From Erythrocercus mccallii (taxonomy: Eukaryota > Chordata > Aves > Passeriformes > Dicruridae), in contig VZRG01000265.1 of NCBI GenBank assembly GCA_013397435.1, forward strand, positions 309,311 through 373,310: a stretch of DNA of 64,000 nucleotides, given 5' to 3'. Below the pieces are notes generated by a model. It saw only the letters and a list, made by a program, of their open reading frames with translations. It was not told where the DNA came from and ran no database searches. Below, piece after piece: positions 49,501-63,400 of this stretch. How positions within the stretch are numbered: the stretch's first letter is position 1; each line of letters opens with the position of its first letter. The translations under genes were made by a program, and so were the position numbers.

Positions 49501-51074
49501 TGGAGAAACATAGGGAAAAGACTGTGTATGTGTTTCTGTTAAACATTTGCCAAGCAGACCTCACCTACATCTTAAACACATACATGACAGAAAAAGAAGG
49601 AAAAATCCTTTCATGAGCAATATTCTGTTTTGGATATTTCCCTAATCATGTGTTTATCAAAATTTTTGTATTTGTGCTTTTCTATAGAGTTTAAAGCTAT
49701 TGCTCATATTTTAAAAACTTTTTCCCTGTTCAAAAAATAGTAGTTTCACAATCCCACAGCATGAAACCTGTAATTTTGCCCACATTTTCTCTGTGCCTTG
49801 TGTCAGCTTCTCATCTTTCACATGGTTGGCTATTTTCAGCATTAAAATATGTGTAAATTACTACTTTTTCAAGAGATATTAGCAAGTCATTACTGCTAGT
49901 TAAAAAGAAAAAGTAAATATGGAAATAGGAATATTAAAACTGCTGTCTTCCCACAATCCCTGAATGCAAGAAGTATTCAGCTTTTTAAAAAAATCCAAAG
50001 CATTGCAGACACTTTATATGAATCAAACAACTATTGCTCTCAAATTCAAGAAGTTTTGAGGAATGTATTGGCATTAGTAGATGTTGTGCTCCATCATTAT
50101 AAAATTTTTTTAATCCTATTCTGAGACTGAGTCAACAAAATTATTAAAATTTATTATAAAGGGGAATCAGCATTCTGAGTCTCTAGATACAGATCTTGAA
50201 CAATAAAAAATTGAGAGTCTTTTGTTGTGTAGAAAAGCATTGCCATAATTTTTTACAGTTTTTGAATGTCAGAGCAATATGAATTAGAAGATGAACTTGG
50301 AAATTAAATCCTAAGGGGTGTTTTAGTTAGTTTAAGCTATGTGGTGATGCTGGCAATGATATTTTGATATTAATCCTGCTGTTTCTTCCCTACAGATCAT
50401 TACTTTCTTAAATATTATTTACATTTGAAACTTGTCTCAAGGTCATCAAGAGCTGCATTATCAATTAAGTTGAGCCAGTGCTACCAAACTGCCTGCTCTC
50501 TTAAGTTTTAACAGAAAAATTTCAGGTGACAGAAATTCATTGTAGTATTCAATCTGCTAAAATGTATTCACCAAACTGTTAAAAAGAACGCTTATACCAA
50601 CTGATGTCTACCCCTCTAACATTATTTTACTAGCCTAAAAGGCTTGAACCTAACAGGAGAGGTGTGTCTTAAATGGTGTGTTAGACGAAACTGACTTCTT
50701 TCAAAGAATATATCAACTTACTAAGACATAATGATTATTTAAATAGGGAGATACATGTCATTTGTGGAGAACGAACCACCAATAGACCCCGTAAAGCTTC
50801 AGCCCATTAAATACAGAGTTTTATGCTATAATATAAATATTATTTAAAAAATTGTTTGTATCCTACTGTGCAAAGAAAGTATATGTCTTTAGCTCTGACA
50901 CCAAGTCCAGTCACAGTCAAAAAGCATTTAAAACACAGGGTTCTTACAAAGTAATTGCAAGAAAAAGAATGGCAACACCATAAAAAACATGAGTGAATAG
51001 GGGTGAGTATTTTGCGTAAGAAGAGAACATTCAGTAGAACCATTTGGTGTCAAATTTTAAGCAAATAGAAGCCA
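49501..51074. other. Unique AT-rich noncoding sequence
   Basis: Nothing recognised beyond AT-rich unique sequence. Confidence 0.55.
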
Positions 51075-51375
51075 CAAAGTACTTCTCAGAATAATGTAAA
51101 ATTATGGTATGGAATCCATTGCCACAGGACACTGTAAATGCCAAAACTATAAATACATGGGAGATAGGTCCATCAGGGGCTATTAACACACTAGATGCAA
51201 CCTCCAGTTCAGGAAGTCCCTAACTTTGTGACAGCCAGAAGCTGAGAGGATATTATCAGGGAAAGGGTAATTTTATTCTTCTTGTGCTTTAAGCATTCAT
51301 GTTGTGGTCCTCGTCACAGGCAGGACACTGGGCTAGAAGAGCTGTAGGTTTGCTTAGGTGTGACAAATCTTAGCT
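51075..51375 (+). mobile_element. Ancient CR1 LINE 3' fragment (plus orientation)
   Basis: The order of short matches is that of an old amniote CR1 lineage also common in turtles and crocodilians: GGTATGGAATCCATTGCCAC, GGGAGATAGGTCCATCAGGG, GCTATTAACACACTAGATGC, GTGACAGCCAGAAGCTGAG, GGCAGGACACTGGGCTAGAA. It lacks the ATTCTATGATT tail of the younger avian copies. It is highly diverged, which fits an insertion predating modern birds. The call rests on module order rather than on one strong match. Confidence 0.75.
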
Positions 51376-54314
51376 CTCTTGATGCAGAAACGTATCAGTG
51401 AATGGATGATTTCAGGTCAAGGAAAAAATAAATAGTAAGGAGCTTGGCTCAGTGCTGCTTGGAATATATCACTTAGAAAAAGAAAACCATGTAAGAACAA
51501 AACCTTAAATGCAACTATATATATATATATGCACAAGATACTTGGTCACTCAAAGTCATGGCAGGTTAAACTGATGGAGTTCATCGTATCAGTAATTCAG
51601 AGAAACCCATTTAAGTTAATGGAATAAGATGCTGATGGAAGTCCTACAGAAGCACACAGTTAAAATCAATCCATGTAAAAGGTGGAAGCATTTTTGGGAA
51701 GTAGGATATCAAATGACACGCTGGATGGCTACACTGATTTTGAATTAAGATCAGGAGATAAGATGGAGTAGTGTTTTTTGTCATAAGTATATACCATAGA
51801 AAAACGTCAGGTAAAGCCAGTGCATAGTCCTTAAACATTCTCAATTATATCATAAAAGAATTTTGAATTTTGTAATGTGCAAAATTCTCACATTTAAGAG
51901 ATATTCCTTAAAGCATATCCAAAGTCTAGGACCGCTCTTATCACCACGGTATGTTTTCTGTATAGTGGTGCAGTGCTCTGCACAGGTACAACTTCATATA
52001 ATGGATGCATCACCTCTGACAGCAACCTGTTTTACATCTGGCACATGACATTAAAGTAGATGACTATGGGCATTTGTCTACAATATAAACCAGTGGAATA
52101 AAAAATGCCTATTTGGAAAACAAGACATGAAAATGCAGCTCAGAGGCAGCTTTTAAGTTTATAATAGACATTACAGGTTATATTGCAGGTTATATTTCAA
52201 ACAACCATTCAAGCTCAGTAATTACAGTTGCTGGTATTTCAGGAATGTCACAAACTAAAAGTTACATAATAAAGACAAAATTTAATTTTCTCTGTGGTAT
52301 GTCAGAAATCCTTTTCCTGGATTGAACTGGTACAGACAACTATTTCACTTGTGAAATTTTTGGCAGGTAAAATTTTTTTAATGGTTAGTTACTAATCTGT
52401 CTAACTTAAAAGTCAATAAAGCCTGCCTGCTTCCTCACCAGTCAACCTACTTATTAAGGACGGTTCTATTTGCATAATGAATGGTTACGCTGGTGAGTCT
52501 CTGCCTGAGTTGCATAGAAAAGGCCACACAGTTTAACCGGATATGCTTACAATGTCATGCCCAAATCAGGGGCAGCTCAAGTTTTCAAGGAGGCTGAGTA
52601 AAAATTCTTTGTAGAAGTCACCTTAAACACAGTCTGTTTTAATACCCTAAAACAAAAATAGGTCTAAATAAAGTTATCATTTCTTTACAAGTAGAAAAAG
52701 AGTAAGTGAATATATCTAGTTGACCACTCTCTTCTTACTACCAACGGAAGCTGTTTCCTGATGACAGCTCAATTCATAGTTGACCACATATAAATAAGTC
52801 TTATATGGAACAATAGCCTAAATATGAGGAGCGGTTTGACAGTTAAGTCCTGCCTCTGAGGTGTTTATGGTCTTACAAATTAAATTATTGAAGTATATAA
52901 ATATCACCTGAATCAATACTGGCAAAATTATTAATATGCAAATTACAGCAGGAAGATTGTCTGTACCAAACCAGGAAATCCATTTCAGATATAGAATCAT
53001 ACTGTAGACTACAAATGCTCAAAAACCTTCCATTTACCCAGGGCAGAGGGTGTGGTTTTGGTAGTTCTGACTACAGACAAACACTTGGATATGAATAAGA
53101 GGCAGAGATGACACTGGCTTAGTTTGTAAGAACAAAGGGCCAAGAGCCACAGAAGTATTTATAATTCTACAGGTTATGGGATGAAAGATTCAATGCATAC
53201 AAAACCAGGAATTATTTTTCATATCTACAAAGTATGTTGTACTTTCAGGAAGGGGGTGAAAAAATGTATTTTTCCATTTTAAAAGATGAAATTTCAACTC
53301 AGCATTTTCAAAATTTGCAGGTTTCTGTAGTACAAAATTCTCCCATTCATAGGATTGGTGAGCTCTGTAGCACAGTTACATTCAAGAAGCTAATCAGACT
53401 GGAAAAATGAAAGTATAACAACACTAAATTCACTTACAAAGTGGAAGTAGGACTTAGTTATGAGAGTTCTTTGGAGACTTTTCCAAAAAACGGTTTTCTT
53501 GATAGGAAGATGTCTTTTAGATGATTCAGAAACATGCAAGGCTTCAGATAACTTTCAGGACTCTAGTCTGAACTGTTTCAGGAGCCACAACTTCATCAAT
53601 CTAATCTTAGTGTCTTGCAATTAGTCTAGTGTCTCCACAGTGAGTAAATGTAATTATTTTGTATTTTATATTTTTGATCATATGGGAGGGACTGTGTTTC
53701 CAAGAGCAAGTCCAGTCCTTCAGCAGATACACACTGACTGCCATTTCAGTTTCAGAACAGGGACTTCTGACTCAAGTAGTTCATGGTTTCCAAGGAAGCT
53801 TACTGCTTGTGCTCAAAATATCTGGGAAGTATGGAGTTGCAAAACTATGCTAGGAGAAATTAATTTCACCCCAAACACTTATATAATTCAGTCTCAGACT
53901 TCAGTAGAGATAGTTTAAATAAATGTCAGAGAAAAATACCGACCCCCCTCTCTCAACAAAATGCAAACTACAGCCAAAGGGCTTGATCTGTGCTAGAAAC
54001 AGCAATATCCAGCAAGAAACTCTCACAAAGTCTTAATTAATCTTTTTTCTAATCTGGTTTTCTCACAATTGTTCTTTTTGTGCCTCTTCTATTCTTTGTC
54101 TTTCATGTACCTTTAACTGCACTTCCATTTTTATGCCTCCTATGTTGTTTTTTGCTCCTCTACTAATTCTTAGGAGGTTTTCACCATCCTCTTGTAATCC
54201 CAACATCCACTTTCTATTTATTTTCACAACATCAAAAATGCATTTTCCCATCCATACTCCAAAACACCTATCTTTGTAGGAATGATCCTACTTGGAAACT
54301 GAAGAGGGGAGCAA
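51376..54314. other. Unique AT-rich noncoding sequence
   Basis: No gene or further transposon assigned. A (TA)n run lies at 51516-51530. The segment 52440-52560 contains an octamer-type word (ATTTGCATAA) and retained CpGs, and could be regulatory. Confidence 0.5.
51516..51530. repeat. (TA)n microsatellite
   Basis: About 7.5 TA units. Confidence 0.85.
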
Positions 54315-54412
54315 GTCAGAGATTCTGCTTTTTCTCTCTGTTTTTGCCTCCTTAACTGCACTGAGCATGTCAGAGATTCTGCTTTTTCTCTCTATTTTTG
54401 TCTCCTTAACTG
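54315..54412. repeat. 54-bp-period tandem duplication
   Basis: GTCAGAGATTCTGCTTTTTC and the following CTCTCT-R-TTTTTG-Y-CTCCTTAACTG occur at 54315-54358 and again at 54369-54412. The copies differ at two positions and are separated by CACTGAGCAT. High identity suggests a recent local duplication. Confidence 0.9.
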
Positions 54413-57400
54413 ATATGTAGTTCTTGTTGCTGTTTTGTTACTACTTACGGAAAGGCACACAAACATATGCATGGAGAAAATACAGAAAGGGAATTCTTTA
54501 ATTTACAATCATATTCTTGGTTTGGAACTTCTTTGTATTGAGGTCTCTAGCTAAGAATGATTCAATGAAAACTAACTGCCTGTAACTAATAATTTCTACA
54601 TCCTACATCAGGTAAAGCAGCAGAGTGGTTTGTACTTAATAAAACAGTCTTAGATTCAAGCTGGCAAGGTTAATTATGTGTGCATTCATGGTGATGTTAA
54701 TGGTGAGAAAGCTGAACAGACAAGAGTAATGATATTGTGAATTAATATGGGAGCAGATACTGCTGTTTAATGTTTAATATTAAAAAACCTTTGTTTCCCC
54801 TCAAAACTGCCCCTGTTGTAACCTACTGTAAAGGACTGTTTTAAAGAATAATGACTGGTTTCAATGTCATATCAAATTAAATTTCCAGTTCAGTTATAGC
54901 ACCATCAAAATTTTTAAGGTGATTACATGCAAATATGGGGTGTTTTGCGTAGCAGGTCCAACAAGCAACAGTCTTATAGACTTCGCTTCAGTTTGAACTA
55001 CAATTGAACAGCAAACCATGTAGCAAAAAGGTAAAATAAAAACTTGTTATGTGCTTTGCAATTTCATGTTCTTTGTACAGTTTTGTTTGCTTGGAAAGCA
55101 GCAGGGGTTACTTTTCAGGTTTTTTGCACATAGAAGTCCCATCTTCTGGATCTGCTGAAACTGAATTATGTGGAAGATCATAGTAAAGCAAGTCATCTTT
55201 TAATTTCAGGTAAATTTTCGACTCAGATGTTGCACTGGTTGTGAGGCTTTGCCTGGGGTGTGGGGAAATGTTGGAAAGCTGCCAATCAAGTCACGGCTCA
55301 TTTCTAATGCCAGTTCTCATATCCAACACTCCCACAATTTGCTTTCTCTGCTTAATAGGAGTTTTATCTCACTGGACTTTGCTGAGTGGACTGAAATGTT
55401 AGAAATTTGTATCTGTTCATTTTATAGATCTCCCATCCTCCTGCCTGGATGCATTTTCAGTATTCAGTTCCTGAGCTGCTCTAATGTAAGCATTTCAGTT
55501 TTGACTTTTCAAGCACCTTCCAGCGGGCTTTTAGGTGCTGTACAACAAGGGTTGCCTGAGACTCTTTTTATTTGCTTTTCATAAAATGAGAAGATATTTT
55601 GCAAAGTTGGCTGCACTCCAGCTATGCTTCTGTTGAAATGGTTTCACAGGCACAAAACTCTTTCCTTAGCAGCATTCCCAGCCGCACAGTAGAGCAGCTG
55701 GCAAAGCATGTACTCAAATGCTGCTGATTGCTAATATGCAGACTACTCTGCTCCAGTTTGAGCATGGATATCACCAGACATCTCCCACCTCCCTGACAGA
55801 AAAAGCAGGCAGAATTCAGCACCTTCCCTTCTAGGTCCCCTTTGGACTTTCTCTGGGGTTTATATATATTTAGGTATTAATTTAGAGGAGATAGAGGCAG
55901 CAACAGAGAGTAACTTTATTTTATGGTCCACATTCAGAGCACTCAGCTGGGAGATAGGAGAACAGTGTTGTATGGATTAAAGCAGCTTTTCCAACACTGC
56001 AGATGGAAGAGTTCAGTGTCTGTGCCGGTAACTGTAACATACTTTCTAATTTATTGTGTAATGTCAAGAATATATGGTCCATGTTATTTTTTCCTCTGCC
56101 AGTTTGGCTGTTAATTTATCTTTCTTCTAGTTTACAGGTCTCAAAGACAATTTTTTGTATTACATTTAAAAGTGTTGCCCATGCCTGAGTTGACATCAGA
56201 CAACTTTGGACAGGCAACAGATGTTTAGTGATGCCAGCCAGTCTACCTGCTAGGCAATGTGCCAGGCCTTGTTGTTTTGTCACTGTGACTGTCCTTGGGT
56301 CCTTTTAAAACGGGATGGAGAGGGGGTTTAGTACTTGTTCTAGATTTTAAACAAGATAAATGTGTTAGGGTTATCTGTGAATTTAAACCAAAATGAAGAG
56401 TGGATAAACAGACAAATTAATCAACATTGAAGTGCCATGTAACCTGATCATTGTCATAACTCCTTTAATCCTACTCCCTTGCAGTGTGTAGCTATGAGAA
56501 TTTTTTTATTTTGGTAGCTTCACTCTTATCTAACAAAAAATGGCTTGACTTTGCTTCCAGCTTTTCTCTCCATTACTTCTCTAGACATATTCCCTCTTAC
56601 CCACAAGTACCAAGTTTTCTCATCCACCTTTACTTCCCCCTGCCCTTTATTCAGTCAACAGTCTTCATGTTCCTGTTCACAGGATTTTCACACAGCAATT
56701 AGAGATCACAGGAAGAAGATTCACAGAAAGCTGTTTCCCAGTGAGATTATTTTATAAATAAACCCATCACGTGCAGTTCTTATTTAGTACATTTCATGCA
56801 ATGTGCTCTCAACTGCTATGTAAGAGGAGCCATATTTTATTAACTTCCGATATTTTTATACCAGAAGTCCGAGCAGACCTGACTGGGTCTAGAATCTAGA
56901 GCAGGATGATCAGGTTCTAGTAATTAGTCACGAATGAATTTTCAGCAATTTGTCAAACAGCCCTAGGTAGCTGCAGATCTTAGGTTCTCTCTTTCATACA
57001 GGAAGCAATAAGAAAACCTGAGTCCTCTTCAAATCAATGAACAGATGGGTAATCACCTAACTGTAGCAACCAAGGGTGACCCTATCTCTACATGATATCT
57101 GATCCAGGTTGATGTACTTATTACCACTATTACAGCATCTCCTATGACATGCAGATTCATAAAGAAGTTGGTAGCACAATCTTGTGAAATTTCTTGGGCA
57201 TGTAGTTAACTGAAAGGAGAAGCTCCCACCAGAAACATATGGATATTTTAGTTCTTCTCAGCTCACATCATACTTTTCTCTAAGAAACATATTAATTACC
57301 ATCCTGAATTAGTCTAATCGTCCATGGAGAGCAGCATTCCCTTTAGTAGGTTGTGGTTTTGTGTTAGAAACTTCAGAGAACTCTGCAACAGTAAGTGTGT

Positions 57401-60400
57401 AAAACATGCCGTCAGGTATGTTTCTCCCACCCAGCAACAAATTTGTCAGCTAAATTATATTATAGAAAAGCTGATACCTGCTTCCCTTGTGTTTAAATGA
57501 AATAGTGCTCATCACTGATAGGCTGGGACGTGTTCTAAGTACCTAGGTAGGGCAAGAAACCTTTAAATGGTTCAGACACATTGCCCAAATCCACCCCAAG
57601 TTCTAGGCTTTGATTTCCAAAGTATTTCACATATCATTTTCTAGAATATTGCTTATGCAATTCAGCTATACACTCAGCTCCACTTAACCATGGCCCTGTT
57701 ACAGCATCCAAACAAAGCTAATGAGATTTAAAACCTCTGAACTAAAATGACTTATTGGCAGCTATATAATAAATTTTCAAAGAACACAGGATAACTTCAG
57801 ATTTTGGTTATCTTTAGGGAACACTGGAAAATTATTTTTTCATATACATGACTTTATTCCAAGTCACACAATTCCTTTTACTTTTCTTTTTTTCTTTAAT
57901 CCCAGGTTCTATGGGCACATCAATCTTAATCTATTTATTTCCTTAAGAAGAGCATGTAAACCTACAAAGAAAGGCTTATAATGTACCATAAAGTCTCAAT
58001 CTATAAGAAGTTCTCTTAAAGAAATGCAAGCCAATTATTTTTACAATCCCATTAGTTTACACAACTTTCAACGTGTTTTCATGTATTAGACGAGATACAG
58101 GTAAAACTGAGTTTTTTCTGACATGATGTTTTTAACTACATTTTTTAGCTATAGTTTCTGAATGTTTGTATTGCTACCACTTGGTAATAATTTTTTTTCA
58201 TCCTAGGGAGAATTACTTTCATTGCATCATTTACCCCCTTGGCCACTCTAGGCATATAAAAATTTTTTAAAAGTCTTACCCTTTAGGTCCTAGAAATGTA
58301 TAAACACCAAAATAGGTACACTATTTCTCATCCCTAAATGAAGAAAATTTCTTTTCTCTTTACACAAAAGTTACATATTCAGTTTGTTATTCACTGTTTT
58401 TATATTTGCCTTGTCTGTCATACCATGTTGCTCACTCCCTTTTCCAATTACACATCACATGTCTTGTGATATTTAAATATCTGCTACTAAATAAAATTTC
58501 ACTTTTCCTCACAGTATGAAAGGAACACACTGTACGAATTAAAGAGCTTTCTATGAAGAAATCTAATTATAAAAACACAAGGCCTAATTCAAAGCCTATT
58601 TTAGTCTGTTGAAATACTTTTATTGACTTCTTTGGGCTCAAGCCCATATTCAGCAATGTTTAAGTTGAATAAGGGAAAAGCTTATTTCCAGTTAACAAAC
58701 AATCCATGGGCATACTGAATGCAAAAATATATTTACATTATCTCTACACACTCCCATAAAGCATGCAAAATGATCACTTTGGAAATACATTTTAGCAGAG
58801 CAAAAAGTTCACATGAAAATTCATATATTCCTATATATCTATACCGAATTTTTACAGATAGCATAAGGAACGAGGAAAGAATTTCCGAATTTCCTCTGTG
58901 AACCTCACGTGAAGGGGATGTGAAAGCTTCTTTCGGAAATGTGAGCATTCTTCAAGCTAAAATTCCTCATTCAATAACTTCCCATAACTTTAATGTCCAG
59001 ATTTCTACAGTGGTCAAATAGCCACAGGCTTTACTTGGTTCCTAATGGGCATTTCTGCATGCTTGAAAACCTGTATTTATCAAGAGACCCAAACACAGAA
59101 ATTTTCTCTCCTTCTGCCCCTCAGCAGGACAGTGGGAGCAGTGGGATTTGCTCCTTTTTTTGCATTGTCTGTTGTCTGAAAGATCCAGTGAGGAAGCCAT
59201 TAGTACATGGAGCTGGCAGGGGAAGGGCTTGTTTTGGTTAGTGATAAAACTACACCTAGATCCAGCCTCTGTGCCTGAGACAGCTTGCTGTGCAAAACAA
59301 AAGTCTCTGTGTGCAAATTCCCCCATCACACACTTTCCTTCTCCACTGTGTGAATTCAGCCTGGCTGGGAAATTGCCAGAGCTACCAGCTGAGTAACTCA
59401 ATAGAGGAGAGTTTGTTTTGAGGAAAGGAACAGGACCTGTGGCTCCAGCCTATCCTAGTGTAGGACCTGAAAATAAACCACAAATACTGATGAGTTTTCC
59501 CAGTTTTCTCCCTCAGTAGAAAGAATTACATTTGCAGAATATTACCATTGACAGGAATGGGATCAGAAATGCATTTCCTAACTTTTTAAATAGAGAAAAT
59601 CCACTGAATAATCACTACAGCAACTAAAGATTGTGAAGGTGATGCCAGCTAAAAAACATGAATGCATATTTTGAAAGCCAATCAGAATAAATTTTAATGA
59701 CCTTTCTCAACCCATGTGGCCTCTAGATAAAAGAGAGATTTTACTTTGAGTAGGTGTCCTAAATGCAAGCAGAGCATGTGTCATTTGAAAAGGGAGATGA
59801 GCTTAAAAGAGTAAATTTCTGCTAAATTCAATGTCATTTCAGAGGAGAACTTTGCATCTTGGGCTTATTCTTTCTCAACACACACATTCATGTTTATTTC
59901 CCAACCCATATTTTTAACACAGCTGGCTAATTCTGCCTTCCAACAACTTTATTTAAGGAAAGCTATCCAAATGTTTTCTGGACAATGTTAACTTCTTGTT
60001 AACAAAAAACTAGATCTTCAGAAAGAAAAATCCTTTCTAAAGGCATGGTAGTACATTCTCAGCAGCAAAATACTATCAAGATGAATCGCTACATTATTTG
60101 AGTATCCAGAACTTTTTGTGAAGTAAGTATGAGTGACAAAAAAACCAAACTTCCAGTGCAAATATTGAAATCTCATAAAAATAGGCACTAACATTGCAGG
60201 TCTTGACTGAAGTTTCTTGAAAGCATGCGTATATGTAAAATTATATAAATGCTTCAGTGTTAATTAGATGTGTCAATTTGATTCACTGTAATTCATTAGA
60301 CTACTTAAAAAAACAAGCCAAACAAACAAAAATGTAAAGATTGTTAAGTCCAAGTATAATAGAAATAGTCACAACTTGTGTAAGAAAACATGCCCTTCTT

Positions 60401-63400
60401 GAAAAAGATAAAATACAGTCACAGGAACAGAAATATGCATGTTGTGAGCAGCACTGTGGATATAATTATCTCACATAGAAATTCATAAGAAGTTTGCTTC
60501 CAGTTTTGATCCAGGATTCAGTTATAGTACATTCCCAAATTCACTGTTCTTTTCAAGCCTCTAGACATGAAGTTCTTCTAATTCTTCTTTCTTAAACACA
60601 AATCAGTGCTTTAGTACTCATTTTTCTGTGTCTCTCATTCCGTTAACATTTCAGTTAAACATTTCAGTTTTCATCATTGTTTCAGCATGAATATTGCATT
60701 ATACTATAAAACAATGAACAGCAGTAATTCATGCACAGCTGCATTATTAAACAAACATTATTTCTGTATGCTACAGATTTCTCAAAGACCAGAATTATTC
60801 AGTTGCAAAAATCCACTGTATCTAAGCAATTTAAGATCTGACTGCTTAGGAATATCTTTCAAAAGAAAATGAGAACATAGTAATGCGATAGAAAAGCTTG
60901 CCTAGTAGAAAAGATCCGTTTATAGTAATGGAGATAAAGATATTAATTTGCTTATAGTGGTTACTAAAAGCCAGTCAGTGGAATATCAAATCTCTCAAAA
61001 ATGGAGGGAGGAAACCAGATTGTAAGCCATCAGTGTTAAATTAATATTTTAGACCGTAATGACTGACAGACATGTCTAGCCTAAATGTCCTTGGATAAAA
61101 ATTCAAGATGAGATTTTCATAAACTGTATACAAAAGGCAGGGAAATCTGCTTATGTCTTTCTTTTCTGTTGCTACCTATCTATGAGTGACTGGCTTAAAA
61201 TCCCAATGAAACTTCCAAAAAGTCAAGTGGAGTATTCATACTAATTTTCAGGATTGCAGATCACAGCTTCAGTATGCAAGAGTTCAGGCACTACACTCTT
61301 CTATCACTTTTGCCATTCCCCCAAATCTATCTAATTTTTGATAAAAATTCACATTACGTCTGTAAGATTCAACTAAACGACCTTGAAATGCATCACATTT
61401 GTTACTGTTCTTCTTAATTTAAAGAAGATGAAGACTAAGTCAAAATCTTGCATACAGACCAGCAGGAAAAAAAAATCACTGGAAACACTGAACTATAAAC
61501 TGAGACTCAGGAGTCAAACTGAGCTATGTTGTACAGTAACTAGTTCAGCACATGAATGGAGGCAGGTGGAAAATGGGAGTGCTAAATGTTCAGTACTGGG
61601 TTAAAAGAATGCCTTCCAGTTTTAAGAAACATCTACTTTGTAGCACAAATAGATAATCTTATTCAAACAGAGCTTAAATAACCACTGAATTTATCTCTAA
61701 AATCTGTGTGGTTGATTTCTTCTCTCTTAAAATTGTTTTTAATGCCCATTCTCTTTATAACGTTAAAACATTTTCTTTCAATGACTCCCTGTCTCTTCCA
61801 CTCCTTATCTGAACTAAAATATGGACTTGAAGTTTAGATTTCATATAGAGCACCTTCTCTGGGTGTCCTAGAGAAACCAGACACTAGGAAAATTAATTCC
61901 GCTTGAGACTAGCAGCCTGTGGACTCCTGACATGCCTAAATGCCATTGTTTTCAATAGGTAGAGGCAGCTTTTACAAAAAGAATTCCATCTGCCATGTGC
62001 AGACACAAATACTGTATTATGTGTGCACCTCTCATTTTACACAGATGAAATGTTATTCTTGACCTTGACTCCTCTTAGTGCGCTGGAGGTTGAAATTTGC
62101 AGGCTGATGGTGGTATTGGTGTGATGTCTTCAGAGGAATGACCCACCATTGTGCTGTGGAACCAGAGTGGGGACAAGAGGAAGTTAATCCAAGGATCTTT
62201 GATTTCCTTTATGTGCCATCTGTGAGAAGTTGCTGTCTGAATTCCTTGGACCTGGAAATATTCCAGAGAAATTAGACAGTGCATCCCCTGAAGCAGGATT
62301 GCAAATTTTCTGAGTCTTCTTAGATCTTTTTATTCTTTTCTGTTAAATTACCTTGGGGAGTAGAGAAGGGAATGCTTAGGGTTGTATCACAGCATAAATC
62401 CTTTTTAAGACAAAACAACATGGATCTCTTTTTTGTCCACTCGCCAATGTACCCAACCCTTTTCCTTCTTCAGTTTTTCAGTTTGTAAGAAATTTTGAAA
62501 GCCTGTAAGAAAATGGTGGTCAAGTTCACGACTGTTGAACAACAGAAAGCTCAGATTTATCTGACTTCCTCTTTAGTGACTTCAAACCCTGTGATGAGAT
62601 CAACAAAACACTGACAAAAATATGTATTCCAAATGCATTCAAGAGTCACACGCTAACTGAAAAGTACATTCAAACAGCAGTTCATTCAAATTATTTCATA
62701 TTATTGCCTATTTGACAATATCTGTGTAATGCTTCCCAGATACAACCAAAATCAGCCAGTGCCAAATCTGGAAACCTTATTTTAAAGAGATTAAAGCCAG
62801 GGGAACTCAACAGTAGAAGAAAGTTGAAATGTTAGCAGTATTGAATCATACAAGCTCCAGAGGTCAATTCCTTTCCTTATGTTTTAAAAGATGGCTTTTT
62901 AAATGTTGATATAACTCCAAGTGTATGGAGTTACTGGCTTCTTTACATCTTAAATATCATTTGATATACCCACCAAAGCTTTTTAAAGGTCTAGAAGCAA
63001 CCTATGCAAAAAAGGAACTCTGCAGATACTAGACTCTTAACACTGCATTTTTTTCAAGTATTGGCACATTGTTTACAACAGGCTTCTATAAACCTTTTAT
63101 TCTGATTCAGCAAAATAAGCTGGCTTGCTGCAGAAGGGAAGAAGTTGCTAAACAGAATATTGTACAGAGTAGCAAGGTAGGAATATAATGTCTAAGTGCA
63201 TTCTTTGCAATTCTGCTAAGAAAAATGCATTATAACTAACTGAATCTATAAAAAAAAGATTTAAATAAAATAGTCATCAATGTCAGATTAAACAGCACTT
63301 GAAACAGAAGTGTAACATTGCTATAGCCACTGCTTGTTTTTCTTTCCAGGCTTCAGTCTAAACTTCTAGCTATGTGATGCTGTTCTGAATCATCTAGTAA

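Noticed and set aside
52990..53005. ATAGAATCATAC as an inverted CR1 tail
   Set aside because: No CR1 sequence follows it at higher coordinates.
55249..55584. 111-codon plus-strand frame
   Set aside because: Mixed hydrophobic composition without domain features; probably chance.
59042..59401. 119-codon minus-strand frame
   Set aside because: No family resemblance; an opposing 82-codon frame covers the same bases; no splice evidence.
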